44,903 bases of DNA from assembly GCF_000525975.1 (NCBI RefSeq), contig NZ_AODK01000045.1:1-44903 (forward strand). Reading direction: 5' to 3'. The stretch's first letter is position 1. Each line of letters begins with the position of its first letter. The position numbers were made by a program, and so were the translations under genes. Source of the DNA: Listeria rocourtiae FSL F6-920 (GTDB lineage Bacteria; Bacillota; Bacilli; Lactobacillales; Listeriaceae). Below, one piece after another: positions 33,868 to 42,722 of this stretch. The notes beneath the pieces are model-generated. The model did no database searches and was not told the DNA's origin. It saw nothing but the letters and a program-made list of their open reading frames with translations.

Positions 33868-35037
33868 TTAAGACGATTCCATCATTCGAACAATCCGTTT
33901 GCCAATCATATCAAATCCGGCATTGTTTGGGTGTAAGCCATCTCTTGTGTATAAATCATACGTGTATTTCCCAAGTCCAGACTTTCTAAATAAATCTAAA
34001 CGTGGCAAACCATATATGTCAGCAACAGCTATGATGCCGTCAGCGATTATTTCATGTTTATCCATATCGCGTGTTTCATTTTGTAACGGAGTAAATAGAT
34101 ATATCTCTGTTTTCGGGTAATTGATCCGAATGTACTCAATAATTGCCCTCAAAGCGCCTAGGCTTGTACTTGTGTCAAAAATAGTATCATTACGTCCACC
34201 AACAACTCCCAGCGGTATATTAAAAGCTACATCATTCGTACCCGCTGCAATTGTCACAATATCAAAATCTGTTAAATCATATTTATTTGTGACAATTTGC
34301 TCATAAATACTGTCTGTCCTTGTATTCGGTGCAAAAGTAAGATATCCTTCCCCCTCATTTCTTATAGATGCGCCCGCTTGACGCATATACGCTTGGTAAC
34401 CGCGATATAACACGCCGTCAACCACCTTACCATCATACCATGTGATGCTATCGCCAAATGTTACAACTCGACTTCCATAAAGAAGCTTACTTGAATTAAA
34501 ATGAGGCAACGAAATCTCATGTTCATAATACTGCTCTGGTTTTGATTCTCGTTGGCTTAGCATATAGCTATCAAGGTTTGCATCGGTTACAACAACACGG
34601 ACATAACTAGCATCTGTAGGCACGCATTGTGTATACCAATCCGTAGCTACTTCTGTCATCTGCATAAAACCAATATATCTCTTTTGAAAATCGTAATAAC
34701 AGCCTACTATTTTGGCATTCATTGTTACCCCAATGATTTGTCCTGGCGTCACTTTAATAAATCGGCTTGTATTAACACCTGCCTCCAATGTAGTATTTCC
34801 AGTCTCATTTACGAGACCTGTATTTTTATCGACATCTATTTTATCGAATAAATTCGTAATGGTTGCACGAGCCAATTGCTCGCCACCAACCATTGAAATA
34901 CTTGCTAAAAAATCGTGCAGACCCTCAGTCCCATTCTCAGCTATCCATGTCTCAAGCATCTCCCAATTCTCATTGAGTGCATCACGGTAAGAGCCTCCAT
35001 GGAGCATATTTATCGGTCTATTTAATTTAATCGTCAT
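33868..35037 (-). CDS. SGNH/GDSL hydrolase with a phage-tail-like N-terminal region
   Basis: A protein of about 389 residues; ATG 35037 is seven bases after AGGAAGG, whereas the ATG at 35043 abuts it. Residues 1-185 resemble tail or baseplate proteins of Gram-positive phages, starting MTIKLNRPINMLHGGSYRDA and then a beta-rich section. The catalytic SGNH fold follows: GDSITWYDG (Ser near 195), the Gly in block II, IAAGTNDVAF (Asn near 268), and DGLHPNNAGF (Asp and His near 370). It is expected to deacetylate or de-esterify a glycan. No other phage gene is near. It sits alone between cdaA and malP with its own terminator. Confidence 0.83.
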   Translation of the reverse strand: MTIKLNRPINMLHGGSYRDALNENWEMLETWIAENGTEGLHDFLASISMVGGEQLARATITNLFDKIDVDKNTGLVNETGNTTLEAGVNTSRFIKVTPGQIIGVTMNAKIVGCYYDFQKRYIGFMQMTEVATDWYTQCVPTDASYVRVVVTDANLDSYMLSQRESKPEQYYEHEISLPHFNSSKLLYGSRVVTFGDSITWYDGKVVDGVLYRGYQAYMRQAGASIRNEGEGYLTFAPNTRTDSIYEQIVTNKYDLTDFDIVTIAAGTNDVAFNIPLGVVGGRNDTIFDTSTSLGALRAIIEYIRINYPKTEIYLFTPLQNETRDMDKHEIIADGIIAVADIYGLPRLDLFRKSGLGKYTYDLYTRDGLHPNNAGFDMIGKRIVRMMESS

Positions 35038-35045
35038 TGCCATAC

Positions 35046-35490
35046 CTTCCTTAAATAAATTCTTCTGTATTCAGCATTCCATCATCACTTTTACTGATTC
35101 ATTTTGCGCAGATGTAGGTTTTAATGTTAATCAAGAGCACTTTTACCAGTCAACACAATTGGAATTAGATGAAAACGCGAATTCATTTGTACATTCAAAG
35201 GATATAGACATTGAAAATAGGTTCACATCACAAACTCAGTTTGATTTGTTAACAATTTTACATATTCTCATTATTTGAACAATACTGTAGACACTTCTAG
35301 CAATTCTCTTACGGTATAAGAGCGTAAAATAAACCTGCCCAGAAGCACTTTTTTACGAATCTATCTGTTTCGTTTTATGTCTCACATCATATAATTTTTA
35401 ATCGCAAAGTAATGATTTAAGCAAGTAATAATTATACCGTATTTTCATATATCTGTCAATTAAATAATTCCATTTATTACCACAAAAAAA
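35046..35490. other. Gene-poor stretch upstream of the SGNH gene
   Basis: No supported gene here. One plus-strand frame stays open from the SGNH border to a TGA near 35278 (containing VGFNVNQEHFYQSTQLELDE) but has no ATG and no ribosome site. It may be a remnant or chance. The rest is A+T-rich and should hold the SGNH promoter, which I could not fix. Confidence 0.4.
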
Positions 35491-35491
35491 G

Positions 35492-35545
35492 AACCCCTTA
35501 CTCTTATATACATTCTGATTGTTATGGAAGAAATCAGTAAAGGTT
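35492..35545 (-). terminator. Terminator of malP
   Basis: On the minus strand AACCTTTACT pairs with AGTAAGGGGTT (one bulge, one G-U), and an inner CTGATT/AATCAG stem lies in the loop. CTTTTTTTG follows directly. It lies about 40 bases after the stop at 35582. Confidence 0.6.
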
Positions 35546-35581
35546 TTAAAAGAGAAGCCCAAAAAGAGCTCCTCGATGTAC

Positions 35582-37867
35582 TTATTTATGATAATCATGT
35601 TTTTCTAGCTTATCTACTAGTTGAACTGCCTCGCCAAATAAATCCAGTTCCAACGGTGCACCTTCAAGTAGCTCGATACTAACCGTTTTAGAATCTACCG
35701 CAATTTCAATCAAGCGATCACGGTAATTAATTTTAAACGCATATTTATCCCACGTTTTTGGCAAGAAAGGCGCAAAGGATAGACGTTCATTGAAGGTACG
35801 CATACCTGCAAATCCTTGCACAATTGCAATCCAACTCCCAGCCATCGAAGTGATATGAAGGCCATCTTCTGTATCGTTGTTATAATTGTCCAAATCAAGA
35901 CGAGCCGTTCTGTTATACAACTCAACTGCCTTATCTTCTCGACCGATTTCAGCTGCCAATACAGTGTGAACAGCTGGCGATAAACTAGATTCATGCACCG
36001 TTAATGGTTCGTAAAACTCAAAATTACGCTGCTTTGTCTCGAAATCAAACTCATCACCAAACGTATAGATACCCTGTAGCACGTCTGCTTGTTTAATAAA
36101 GCACGACCGCAAAATTTTATCCCATGACCAATTTTGGTTAATTGGCTTATCTGTATCCGTCAATGTATCTGTTGAACGCAATTCTTTATCTAGGAATGTA
36201 TCATGTTGCACAAATATTTGCCATTTCTCATCATATGGGAAGTACATATTATCAATAATGTCCTGCCAAAAATCAATTTCAGCATCTGTAATTTGTAAAG
36301 CTTCTTTTTTTGTTGTTGAAATTTTTGCTAGCGATTCAATCGTATATCGCAGTGTCCACGTAGCAATATAATTCGTATACCAGTTATTGCTAACATTATT
36401 ATCATATTCATTTGGCCCAGTTACGCCGTGAATCATATATTTATCTAATCGCTCAGACATATGCACCCGGTCAGCCCAAAACCGGCTAATTTCGGTCAAC
36501 ACGTCTATACCTTCATTCTCTAAATAGGAACTGTCGCCCGTGTAGTTCGTATAATTATAAATAGCATGCGCAATAGCACCGTTACGATGGATTTCCTCAA
36601 ATGTAATCTCCCATTCATTATGGCACTCAATTCCTGTGAATGTAACCATCGGATAAAGCGCACCTTTTAAACCAATTTTACGAGCATTAATCTTAGCACC
36701 ATCCAGTTGGTCATGGCGATATTGCAACAAATTACGCGATACTTTCTTATCAGCAAGAGACAAATAAAGTGGCAAAGCAAATGCCTCCGTATCCCAATAT
36801 GTTGCACCACCATATTTTTCACCCGTGAACCCTTTTGGCCCAATATTGAGTCGTGCGTCTTCTCCATAGTACGTTGCAAAAAGCTGAAAAATATTGAAAC
36901 GTATCCCTTGCTGCGCCCCATCATCACCCGAAATTAAAACATCCGCTTTCTGCCAGCGTTCCAGCCAAGCATTCGCATGCTCTTCACGCAATATTTCATA
37001 ACTCAAAGCTTCTAAATCCGCTAAAATTTGCTCCGCTTTTGGTGCTAGTTCCTGCTCCTCATAATCACGAGAAGTCACTACAGCCACTCGTTTCTCCATT
37101 TTCGCAGTCTCGCCCTTAAGCACTTTAAATCGATATTTATTTTCAACATATAGTTTTTTCGCAACCGCTTCCGATGACTCTTTCAGATTCGTTACACGAG
37201 ACTCCATTGAGGCCGCAATTGTAAAACGTGGAATATCAAAATTATTTTCGATTGTCTTTGTCACAATAGTTGCCCTATTTTCCTCCGCCTTTTGTGCGAC
37301 TTCTAGCCAAAATATTTCATCATAATTCGCATCCTCATTCGTCACATTCCCATCGATATACGGTGTGAGAACAACCTCTGCATCAGCATCTAGCGCTGTA
37401 ACATGATATCGAATCAAGCACAACTCCTGTTTGACAATACTAAGAAAACGCTCCGCCTCAATCAAAAATGCCTTCTCATTCTTTGTCACCTTAAATGAAC
37501 GGCGCAAAATCCCAGTCTCCATATCAAGCTCCAAATGGAAATCTGTCACCGTGTCTTGAAATAAATCTAGCGTTTCTCCATCTATTTCTACATCAATACC
37601 AATAAAATTTAGCGCATTAATCACTTTTCCAAAATAATCAGGGTATCCATTTTTCCACCAACCGACACGCGTTTTATCCGGATACCAAACACCCGCGATA
37701 TACGTGCCCTGATGCGTATCCCCAGAATAACGCTCCTCAAAATTGCCACGCATACCCATGTAGCCATTTCCAAGTGATGTCAGACTTTCCTGTAAACGTT
37801 TGGCATCTTTCTCAACATTTCTAGATTTTAATTTCCATTTATCAATTTCAAATAAGCGTTGAATCAT
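35582..37867 (-). CDS. malP: Maltose phosphorylase (glycoside hydrolase family 65)
   Basis: This 761-residue cytoplasmic enzyme splits maltose with inorganic phosphate into beta-glucose-1-phosphate and glucose. The N-terminal beta-sandwich (about 1-260) precedes an (alpha/alpha)6 barrel. The barrel contains KYGGATYWDTEAFALPLYLS (about 350), the general-acid Glu in HGVTGPNEYDNN (about 483) and TVHESSLSPAVHTVLA (about 640), then a C-terminal beta-sheet domain. Sequence does not rule out trehalose or kojibiose as substrate, but the maltose transport genes favour maltose. Its ATG overlaps the DUF1189 gene stop by four bases. Confidence 0.92.
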   Translation of the reverse strand: MIQRLFEIDKWKLKSRNVEKDAKRLQESLTSLGNGYMGMRGNFEERYSGDTHQGTYIAGVWYPDKTRVGWWKNGYPDYFGKVINALNFIGIDVEIDGETLDLFQDTVTDFHLELDMETGILRRSFKVTKNEKAFLIEAERFLSIVKQELCLIRYHVTALDADAEVVLTPYIDGNVTNEDANYDEIFWLEVAQKAEENRATIVTKTIENNFDIPRFTIAASMESRVTNLKESSEAVAKKLYVENKYRFKVLKGETAKMEKRVAVVTSRDYEEQELAPKAEQILADLEALSYEILREEHANAWLERWQKADVLISGDDGAQQGIRFNIFQLFATYYGEDARLNIGPKGFTGEKYGGATYWDTEAFALPLYLSLADKKVSRNLLQYRHDQLDGAKINARKIGLKGALYPMVTFTGIECHNEWEITFEEIHRNGAIAHAIYNYTNYTGDSSYLENEGIDVLTEISRFWADRVHMSERLDKYMIHGVTGPNEYDNNVSNNWYTNYIATWTLRYTIESLAKISTTKKEALQITDAEIDFWQDIIDNMYFPYDEKWQIFVQHDTFLDKELRSTDTLTDTDKPINQNWSWDKILRSCFIKQADVLQGIYTFGDEFDFETKQRNFEFYEPLTVHESSLSPAVHTVLAAEIGREDKAVELYNRTARLDLDNYNNDTEDGLHITSMAGSWIAIVQGFAGMRTFNERLSFAPFLPKTWDKYAFKINYRDRLIEIAVDSKTVSIELLEGAPLELDLFGEAVQLVDKLEKHDYHK

Positions 37868-38724
37868 CCTGTCCGTCCCCCCAATTCCAAAATATTATCC
37901 GTCTGTCTAAAGCGTGTTTTAATGAAAGTAAATGCAATCATGAGCACCATTCCAAGCGACTGAATTGCCATCATCACTGTAACGTCGAAGTAAATTATCC
38001 CCATGACAGATGCAAATAATGTTGGTAATCCTAGAGCGAGTAATGTTAGTGAAACAGCCTCTTTATAGGAGCGAATCTCTGACATCTGATTTCGCTTCGT
38101 AAACCAAATAAACAAAGCTGCAAATAATATTAACATTAAACTACTTGCCAAAAGAACCGATCCGAGCATCGCAGACATTGTTAGAAAAACAAACGCCTTA
38201 TTCTGCACAAACCATTGCCTACTGATCCAAGTTTGCATATCTTCAGCGTTCGTTATACCAGCAAGACTTGTATCACTCGTATACTTTACAGTGAAAGCGT
38301 AGCCAGAACTATCCCGAAGTTCCATGCTATTTTTGCCCAAAACTAGCAAATTCTTCACATCTGGCAACTCAAAATTTCCCAAGTTCACCATCGCTAAACC
38401 ACTACCGGTCTCCATTTTAGTCTCGCTTGGTTCACCCGACAACGTCCCATTTTGCAATTGATAGCTAGCCCTAACATCACTAACAAAAGCATCATCTACC
38501 TGTTTCATCATATTTGGCATCAACGACTCCAAATCAAACGACTCCTGCTTCACAAAATGTAGCGAAACCGGAATTAGTAAACAAGCCGTCAAAAACACAA
38601 AAATAAAAACTAATTTTCCCCATCCAAACGAAGCCCGACTAGCAAACATTCGTTTGGGCGAACACATTCCCCAGAAATAGCTCATTGGAAATCCACGCTT
38701 CATCCTAATCACATCACAATCCAT
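37864..38724 (-). CDS. DUF1189 family membrane protein
   Basis: A protein of up to 286 residues. After a short cytoplasmic start (MKRGFPMSYFWGMCSPKRMF) comes one transmembrane helix (about 38-56) and an extracytoplasmic domain (about 57-175). Three to four helices follow (FVFLTMSAMLGSVLLASSLM, SLTLLALGLPTLFASVMG, VMMAIQSLGMVLMIAFTFIK). This is the DUF1189 pattern; members sit in maltose operons of Listeria and Bacillus relatives, with no proven role. Start is uncertain among ATG 38724, 38703 and 38685. The 178 bases before it show nothing clear. Confidence 0.8.
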   Translation of the reverse strand: MDCDVIRMKRGFPMSYFWGMCSPKRMFASRASFGWGKLVFIFVFLTACLLIPVSLHFVKQESFDLESLMPNMMKQVDDAFVSDVRASYQLQNGTLSGEPSETKMETGSGLAMVNLGNFELPDVKNLLVLGKNSMELRDSSGYAFTVKYTSDTSLAGITNAEDMQTWISRQWFVQNKAFVFLTMSAMLGSVLLASSLMLILFAALFIWFTKRNQMSEIRSYKEAVSLTLLALGLPTLFASVMGIIYFDVTVMMAIQSLGMVLMIAFTFIKTRFRQTDNILELGGRTG

Positions 38725-38902
38725 AAATCTTTAATAATCTCAACTTCATCGCCAAACTTCCTAAAAGCTACAACTACTTAATTCCCAGGCAAAGCAAAGT
38801 AGCGACATTTTAAAGGACTACAAACTCTTTGCACAGTGAGACTCTATTTCACTTCACATCAAAAACCCACAGCAGAGTGAGCGTTCGTAACTTCTCAGAT
38901 GA

Positions 38903-39755
38903 TTAACCTTTCGTTCCACCGGCAGTAAGCCCTGATACAAAATTCTTTTGCAAGAAGAAGAACAGTAAACAAATTGGTAAAGCGGCTAAAATAGCACCTG
39001 CTGCGAATAAGGCAACTTTTTGCTGTTGAGGATTAGCAATGAAGCTTTGCAAACCGACTGCAATCGTCAAATTTTCTGGCGTACGCAATAGGAATTTGGC
39101 AAGTAAGAAGTCACCAAATGGCCCCATGAACGCCCACAAGGCTTGAACTGCAATCATCGGTCGGACTAATGGCAAGATTATCTGACCAAAAATACGAAAA
39201 TGCCCTGCACCATCAAGTTTCGCAGATTCATCCAAATCTCTAGGCACAGTGTCGAAATAGCCTTTCATCAGCCAAATATTCATCGGAATTCCACCACCGA
39301 TATAAATCAATGTCAAGAACCAGAACTGATCCAACGCACCTAATAACATCGCCAACACGTAAAATGCTGTTAGCGCAGCCATCGTAGGCACCATTTGAAT
39401 AATCAAGAAGAAGATTAAACTATTCTTCCGTCCTTTAAAACGGTAACGACTATACGTATATCCCGCAATCGTTACAATCGCTACTTGGAAAAACATTGTT
39501 GTAGTTGCAATAATTAATGTGTTCCGATACCAATCCAAATATAAGGTATCATTAAACAACCTCGTAAAATTATTAAGCGTCCAATTATCGCTCCACTCTA
39601 ACGTAAATGCCGCAATATTTCCTGGTTTAAAAGCAGATGATGCTGTAATTAAAATAGGATATAAAATCACGATAGATAAAGCTAGCAAGAATAAATACGT
39701 GAAAAATTTTTGTTAAGAAATTAGTTGTTCGTTGATCCTTTAAAAATGACTTCAT
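38903..39755 (-). CDS. malG: Maltodextrin ABC transporter permease MalG (frameshifted near start)
   Basis: Inner-membrane permease with six transmembrane helices and the EAA loop that binds the ATPase ([20 protein letters not shown] at about 180-199). As given, the reading frame from ATG 39755 ([16 protein letters not shown]) breaks at A5T5 (39702-39711). With one base fewer it continues as [19 protein letters not shown], giving about 283 residues, the normal MalG size. The stop of malF is just before the start. The ATPase partner is not encoded nearby; a shared MsmX-type ATPase is usual. Confidence 0.88.
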
Positions 39756-39756
39756 C

Positions 39757-41061
39757 CTACATCATCCCTTCATTACCAAAGGCATTAGTTTTCTTAAACG
39801 CAATCATCGACACTGAAATGACAACAATCGATATGAGTAGCGTTACGGCAGCAGCAACAGCATATTGCGGTGATGTCCCCGTTGTCAATTTATAAATCCA
39901 TGAAATAAGAATATCTGTCGAACCTGCACCTGCGCCAACACTTCCTGGTCCACCTTCATTGAATAGATAAATAATGGAGAAATTATTAAAGTTAAATGTG
40001 TACTGCGTAATAAATACAGGTGCTGTTACGAATAAAATCATTGGCATTGTAATCTTACGGAACCGAGAAATAGCACTTGCACCATCAATTTTCGCGGCTT
40101 CATATAACTCACCTGGAATAGCTTGTAATACTCCAGTTACCATGACATAAATATATGGGAATCCCAACCAACCTTGAATCGATATTAGCGCTATTTTAGT
40201 CCAGAACGGATCCGTTTTCCAAGCAAGCGATGGAATATCAACAAATGGTAAGTGATTTAAAAGCGGGATAACTTGCATGTTGATGGCACCAATACTGTCA
40301 TTAAACATGTTTGAGAAGCTCATGATGGTAATGAAAGCAGGCACTGCCCACGGAAGCAAGAAAATTACTCCGAAAAGGCGTTTTCCTTTGATAAAACTCT
40401 GATTTGCCACAACGGCAGTAAAAACACCAATCACTATTTGCAAAGTTGTAGCACAAATCGTCCAAACAAGCGTCCACGAAAATACACTTAAGAATGTATC
40501 ACGATATGCGCTTAGGAAGAAAATACTAAAGAAGTTTTTAAATCCTACCCAGTCAATTAAATTAGCAGGTGGAATATGATAAAAATCGTAATTTGTAAAA
40601 GCCATAAATAATGTTACTAGTACAGGAAAGATAATAACAAACGTCATAACAAGATATGCTGGCAGCGTGAAAAGATACGGAAAGCCTTTCTCCACCATGT
40701 TTTTTAGAATATCGATTGCCTTCGTATTAACTTTCTCACCCAAATTCCATGTCACTGCAACACGTCTCGCATCGAATATATTAATAATATAAAAGCCGAT
40801 AAAAATGACAGTAACAATCAATTGAAGTGTTCCCTCAATCATCAAGAATAGCGAATGATCCACACCTGGTACAGAACCTAGCGTAATGAGACCAATGAAT
40901 GCGTTAATACCTACTGCAATAAATTCGATAATGAAAGCAATAAATACAGCGATAAACACTACACCTTTAAAAATTTGCCCATTATAAAATTGACCCAGTC
41001 CTGGAATAATCGATAACAGCGTTGCCTTACGAACATTTTTTATTGATTGTTCCTTATCCAT
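39757..41061 (-). CDS. malF: Maltodextrin ABC transporter permease MalF
   Basis: A protein of 434 residues from ATG 41061 (MDKEQSIKNVRKATLLSIIP), with GGGGAT before it; the longer frame runs through the malE-malF hairpin and is unlikely. It has about eight transmembrane helices: an N-terminal pair around SIIPGLGQFYNGQIFKG, then the permease domain with the EAA loop ELYEAAKIDGASAISRFRKI at about 325-344. It pairs with MalG to move maltose and maltodextrins delivered by MalE. It lies between malE and malG. Confidence 0.93.
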   Translation of the reverse strand: MDKEQSIKNVRKATLLSIIPGLGQFYNGQIFKGVVFIAVFIAFIIEFIAVGINAFIGLITLGSVPGVDHSLFLMIEGTLQLIVTVIFIGFYIINIFDARRVAVTWNLGEKVNTKAIDILKNMVEKGFPYLFTLPAYLVMTFVIIFPVLVTLFMAFTNYDFYHIPPANLIDWVGFKNFFSIFFLSAYRDTFLSVFSWTLVWTICATTLQIVIGVFTAVVANQSFIKGKRLFGVIFLLPWAVPAFITIMSFSNMFNDSIGAINMQVIPLLNHLPFVDIPSLAWKTDPFWTKIALISIQGWLGFPYIYVMVTGVLQAIPGELYEAAKIDGASAISRFRKITMPMILFVTAPVFITQYTFNFNNFSIIYLFNEGGPGSVGAGAGSTDILISWIYKLTTGTSPQYAVAAAVTLLISIVVISVSMIAFKKTNAFGNEGMM

Positions 41062-41109
41062 CGTGTTATCCCCATTTCTACCTTTTATTTTATGTAAGCT
41101 TAGAATGTT

Positions 41110-41149
41110 TTTCAGAGTGTCAATCGAAGTAGCTGATGACACTCTGAAA
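41110..41149 (-). repeat. Hairpin between malE and malF
   Basis: Perfect 13-base arms TTTCAGAGTGTCA / TGACACTCTGAAA with a 14-base loop and no T-run after it. It probably acts as an mRNA stabiliser or partial barrier, keeping malE message more abundant than malF-malG, as in other binding-protein transporters. Confidence 0.7.
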
Positions 41150-41170
41150 TCCATCCAAACTCGTTCTTAT

Positions 41171-42434
41171 TTATTTTTGATATTTTTGATCGATGTTATC
41201 AGAAATAACTTTTACTGCATCATTGGCAGATTGTTTCGGTGTTTTATTGCCTGAAGCTGCATCAAACATCAAATTCTCCGCTCCAGTCCAAACCTCAGCC
41301 ATTTCTGGAATGTTTGGCATTGGTTGTGCGTTGGCATATTGCGCAATAACCGCCGTAGTCAGCTCATCTTTCTTAGCAGCTGCAGCGTCACGTGATTCAT
41401 GATTTGCTGGTACTTCATTAGTCATTTCATATAGTGTATTTTGGTTATCAGTATTAGTTACATAATCCACCCATTTTTGAGCAACCCCTTTATTCTTAGA
41501 GTAGTTTGAAATAACCCACCCTTTACCACCAGCGAATGGAGAATATGGTTTTCCATTATCAAGTGTTGGGATTTCTGCCACACCATAGTTTACTTTAGCT
41601 TCTTTATAGCTTGCCGCTGACCAAGGGCCACCGATAATCGCGCCTGCTTTACCTTTTACAAATTGATCTTGGATAAAGTCATCTGCACTCTTATTATCTT
41701 GCATTCCTTTTGGCCAGTAAGTTTGGAACCATTTCGTTGCATAAGTAATTCCTTCGATAGAACCTGCATTATTTAAACCGATATCTTTTGGATTCGTACC
41801 ATTATCACCGAATACATAACCGCCATAACCAGCTAATAGTCCATATGAGAAGTAGAAATCAGTCCATTTTGCAAGGAAAGCTGTTGATTTTCCTTTTTCA
41901 GTTGCAAAGTTAAAACGTGGGTCTTTTGTTAAAGCTTCTAAGTCTTTAAAAGTAGCCGGAGCTTTGTCTAGTAAATCTTTATTGTAATATAGCACAAGCG
42001 TTTCAATAATTGCTGGCGCACCATAAATTTTTATTATCAATTGTCACTTGCTTCACGTCGTTATCATCAAGTTGATCTTTATTTCCTAATTTTACTTCGG
42101 CTAAATGTCCTTGTTGACCAAGACTACCGATTCTATCATACGCCGACATCATTACATCAGGCGCTGTACCTGCTGGGCCGTCTAATGGCAATGCTTCTAG
42201 TGTCTCGAACATATCTTTTTTAACTACTTTTATTGTCACATCGTTATCTTTTTCAAATTTAGATTTAATTTTGTCTATATATTTTGCATAACCCTCATCC
42301 ACAGAAACTGTCAATGTTTTCTTACCATCACTTGATCCACTATCTTTCGACGAGCTTCCGCTACCACATGCTGCTAGACTTGCTACGATTACCAAAACCA
42401 TTGCTAATAAGCTAAACTTTTTGAATGAACTCAT
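41171..42434 (-). CDS. malE: Maltose/maltodextrin-binding lipoprotein MalE (frameshifted)
   Basis: An extracellular solute-binding protein of family 1, about 420 residues after repair. The start is ATG 42434 (MSSFKKFSLLAMVLVIVASL) with AGGAGG about 11 bases upstream. The lipobox LAAC places the lipidated Cys at about 22, followed by a Ser-rich linker. The given frame breaks at a five-T run (42028-42032). With four T the sequence continues VTIDNKIYGAPAIIETLVLYYNKDLLDKAP, as in typical MalE proteins (quoted only as a landmark). It delivers maltodextrins to MalF-MalG. First gene of the malEFG operon. Confidence 0.9.
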
Positions 42435-42563
42435 TACCTTTTTTTCCTCCTCTTTTGAAAAATTCATGCGCATCCCCTTAAATTGTGTTTTGCGCGCTCC
42501 TTCTTCACACCCTAATTTTTATTCTTGGTAAAGCATTGTGAAACAGGTTAACCTCTGACGCTA

Positions 42564-42592
42564 ATTATGGCTTATAACGAAAACGTTTTCAA
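42564..42592 (-). promoter_or_regulatory. Promoter of the malE operon
   Basis: On the minus strand TTGAAA and CATAAT are separated by exactly 17 bases, about 130 bases before the malE start. The -35 overlaps the cre site. Confidence 0.7.
42578..42591 (-). promoter_or_regulatory. cre site at the malE promoter
   Basis: The plus strand reads CGAAAACGTTTTCA, matching the cre consensus at 13 of 14 positions with a perfect GAAAACGTTTTC palindrome. It overlaps the -35, so CcpA binding would repress. Confidence 0.7.
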
Positions 42593-42605
42593 GATATAAT
42601 ATCGT

Positions 42606-42617
42606 GTTACCGATAAC
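42606..42617. promoter_or_regulatory. Putative LacI-type (MalR-like) operator upstream of malE
   Basis: GTTACCGATAAC, an imperfect palindrome starting 14 bases beyond the cre site. The same box in perfect form lies before the amylase gene at the same distance from its cre site. Confidence 0.6.
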
Positions 42618-42642
42618 AAGATTATTGCTATGGCTAGAATAA

Positions 42643-42685
42643 GGCTGTATGTGCGAATCAGTCTCATTTTTACGCATATACAGCC
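42643..42685 (-). terminator. Terminator of the amylase gene
   Basis: Thirteen-base arms GGCTGTATGTGCG / CGCATATACAGCC, with one G-U, then TTATTCT on the minus strand. It lies about 40 bases past the amylase stop and before the malE operator. Confidence 0.65.
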
Positions 42686-42722
42686 CGTTTGACTCTAGTT
42701 TATGAATTTACCACTTATTATT

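Noticed and set aside
35398-35598. Minus-strand frame of 66 codons after malP
   Set aside because: It overlaps the malP terminator and the end of malP, has no ribosome site and is low-complexity A+T-rich.
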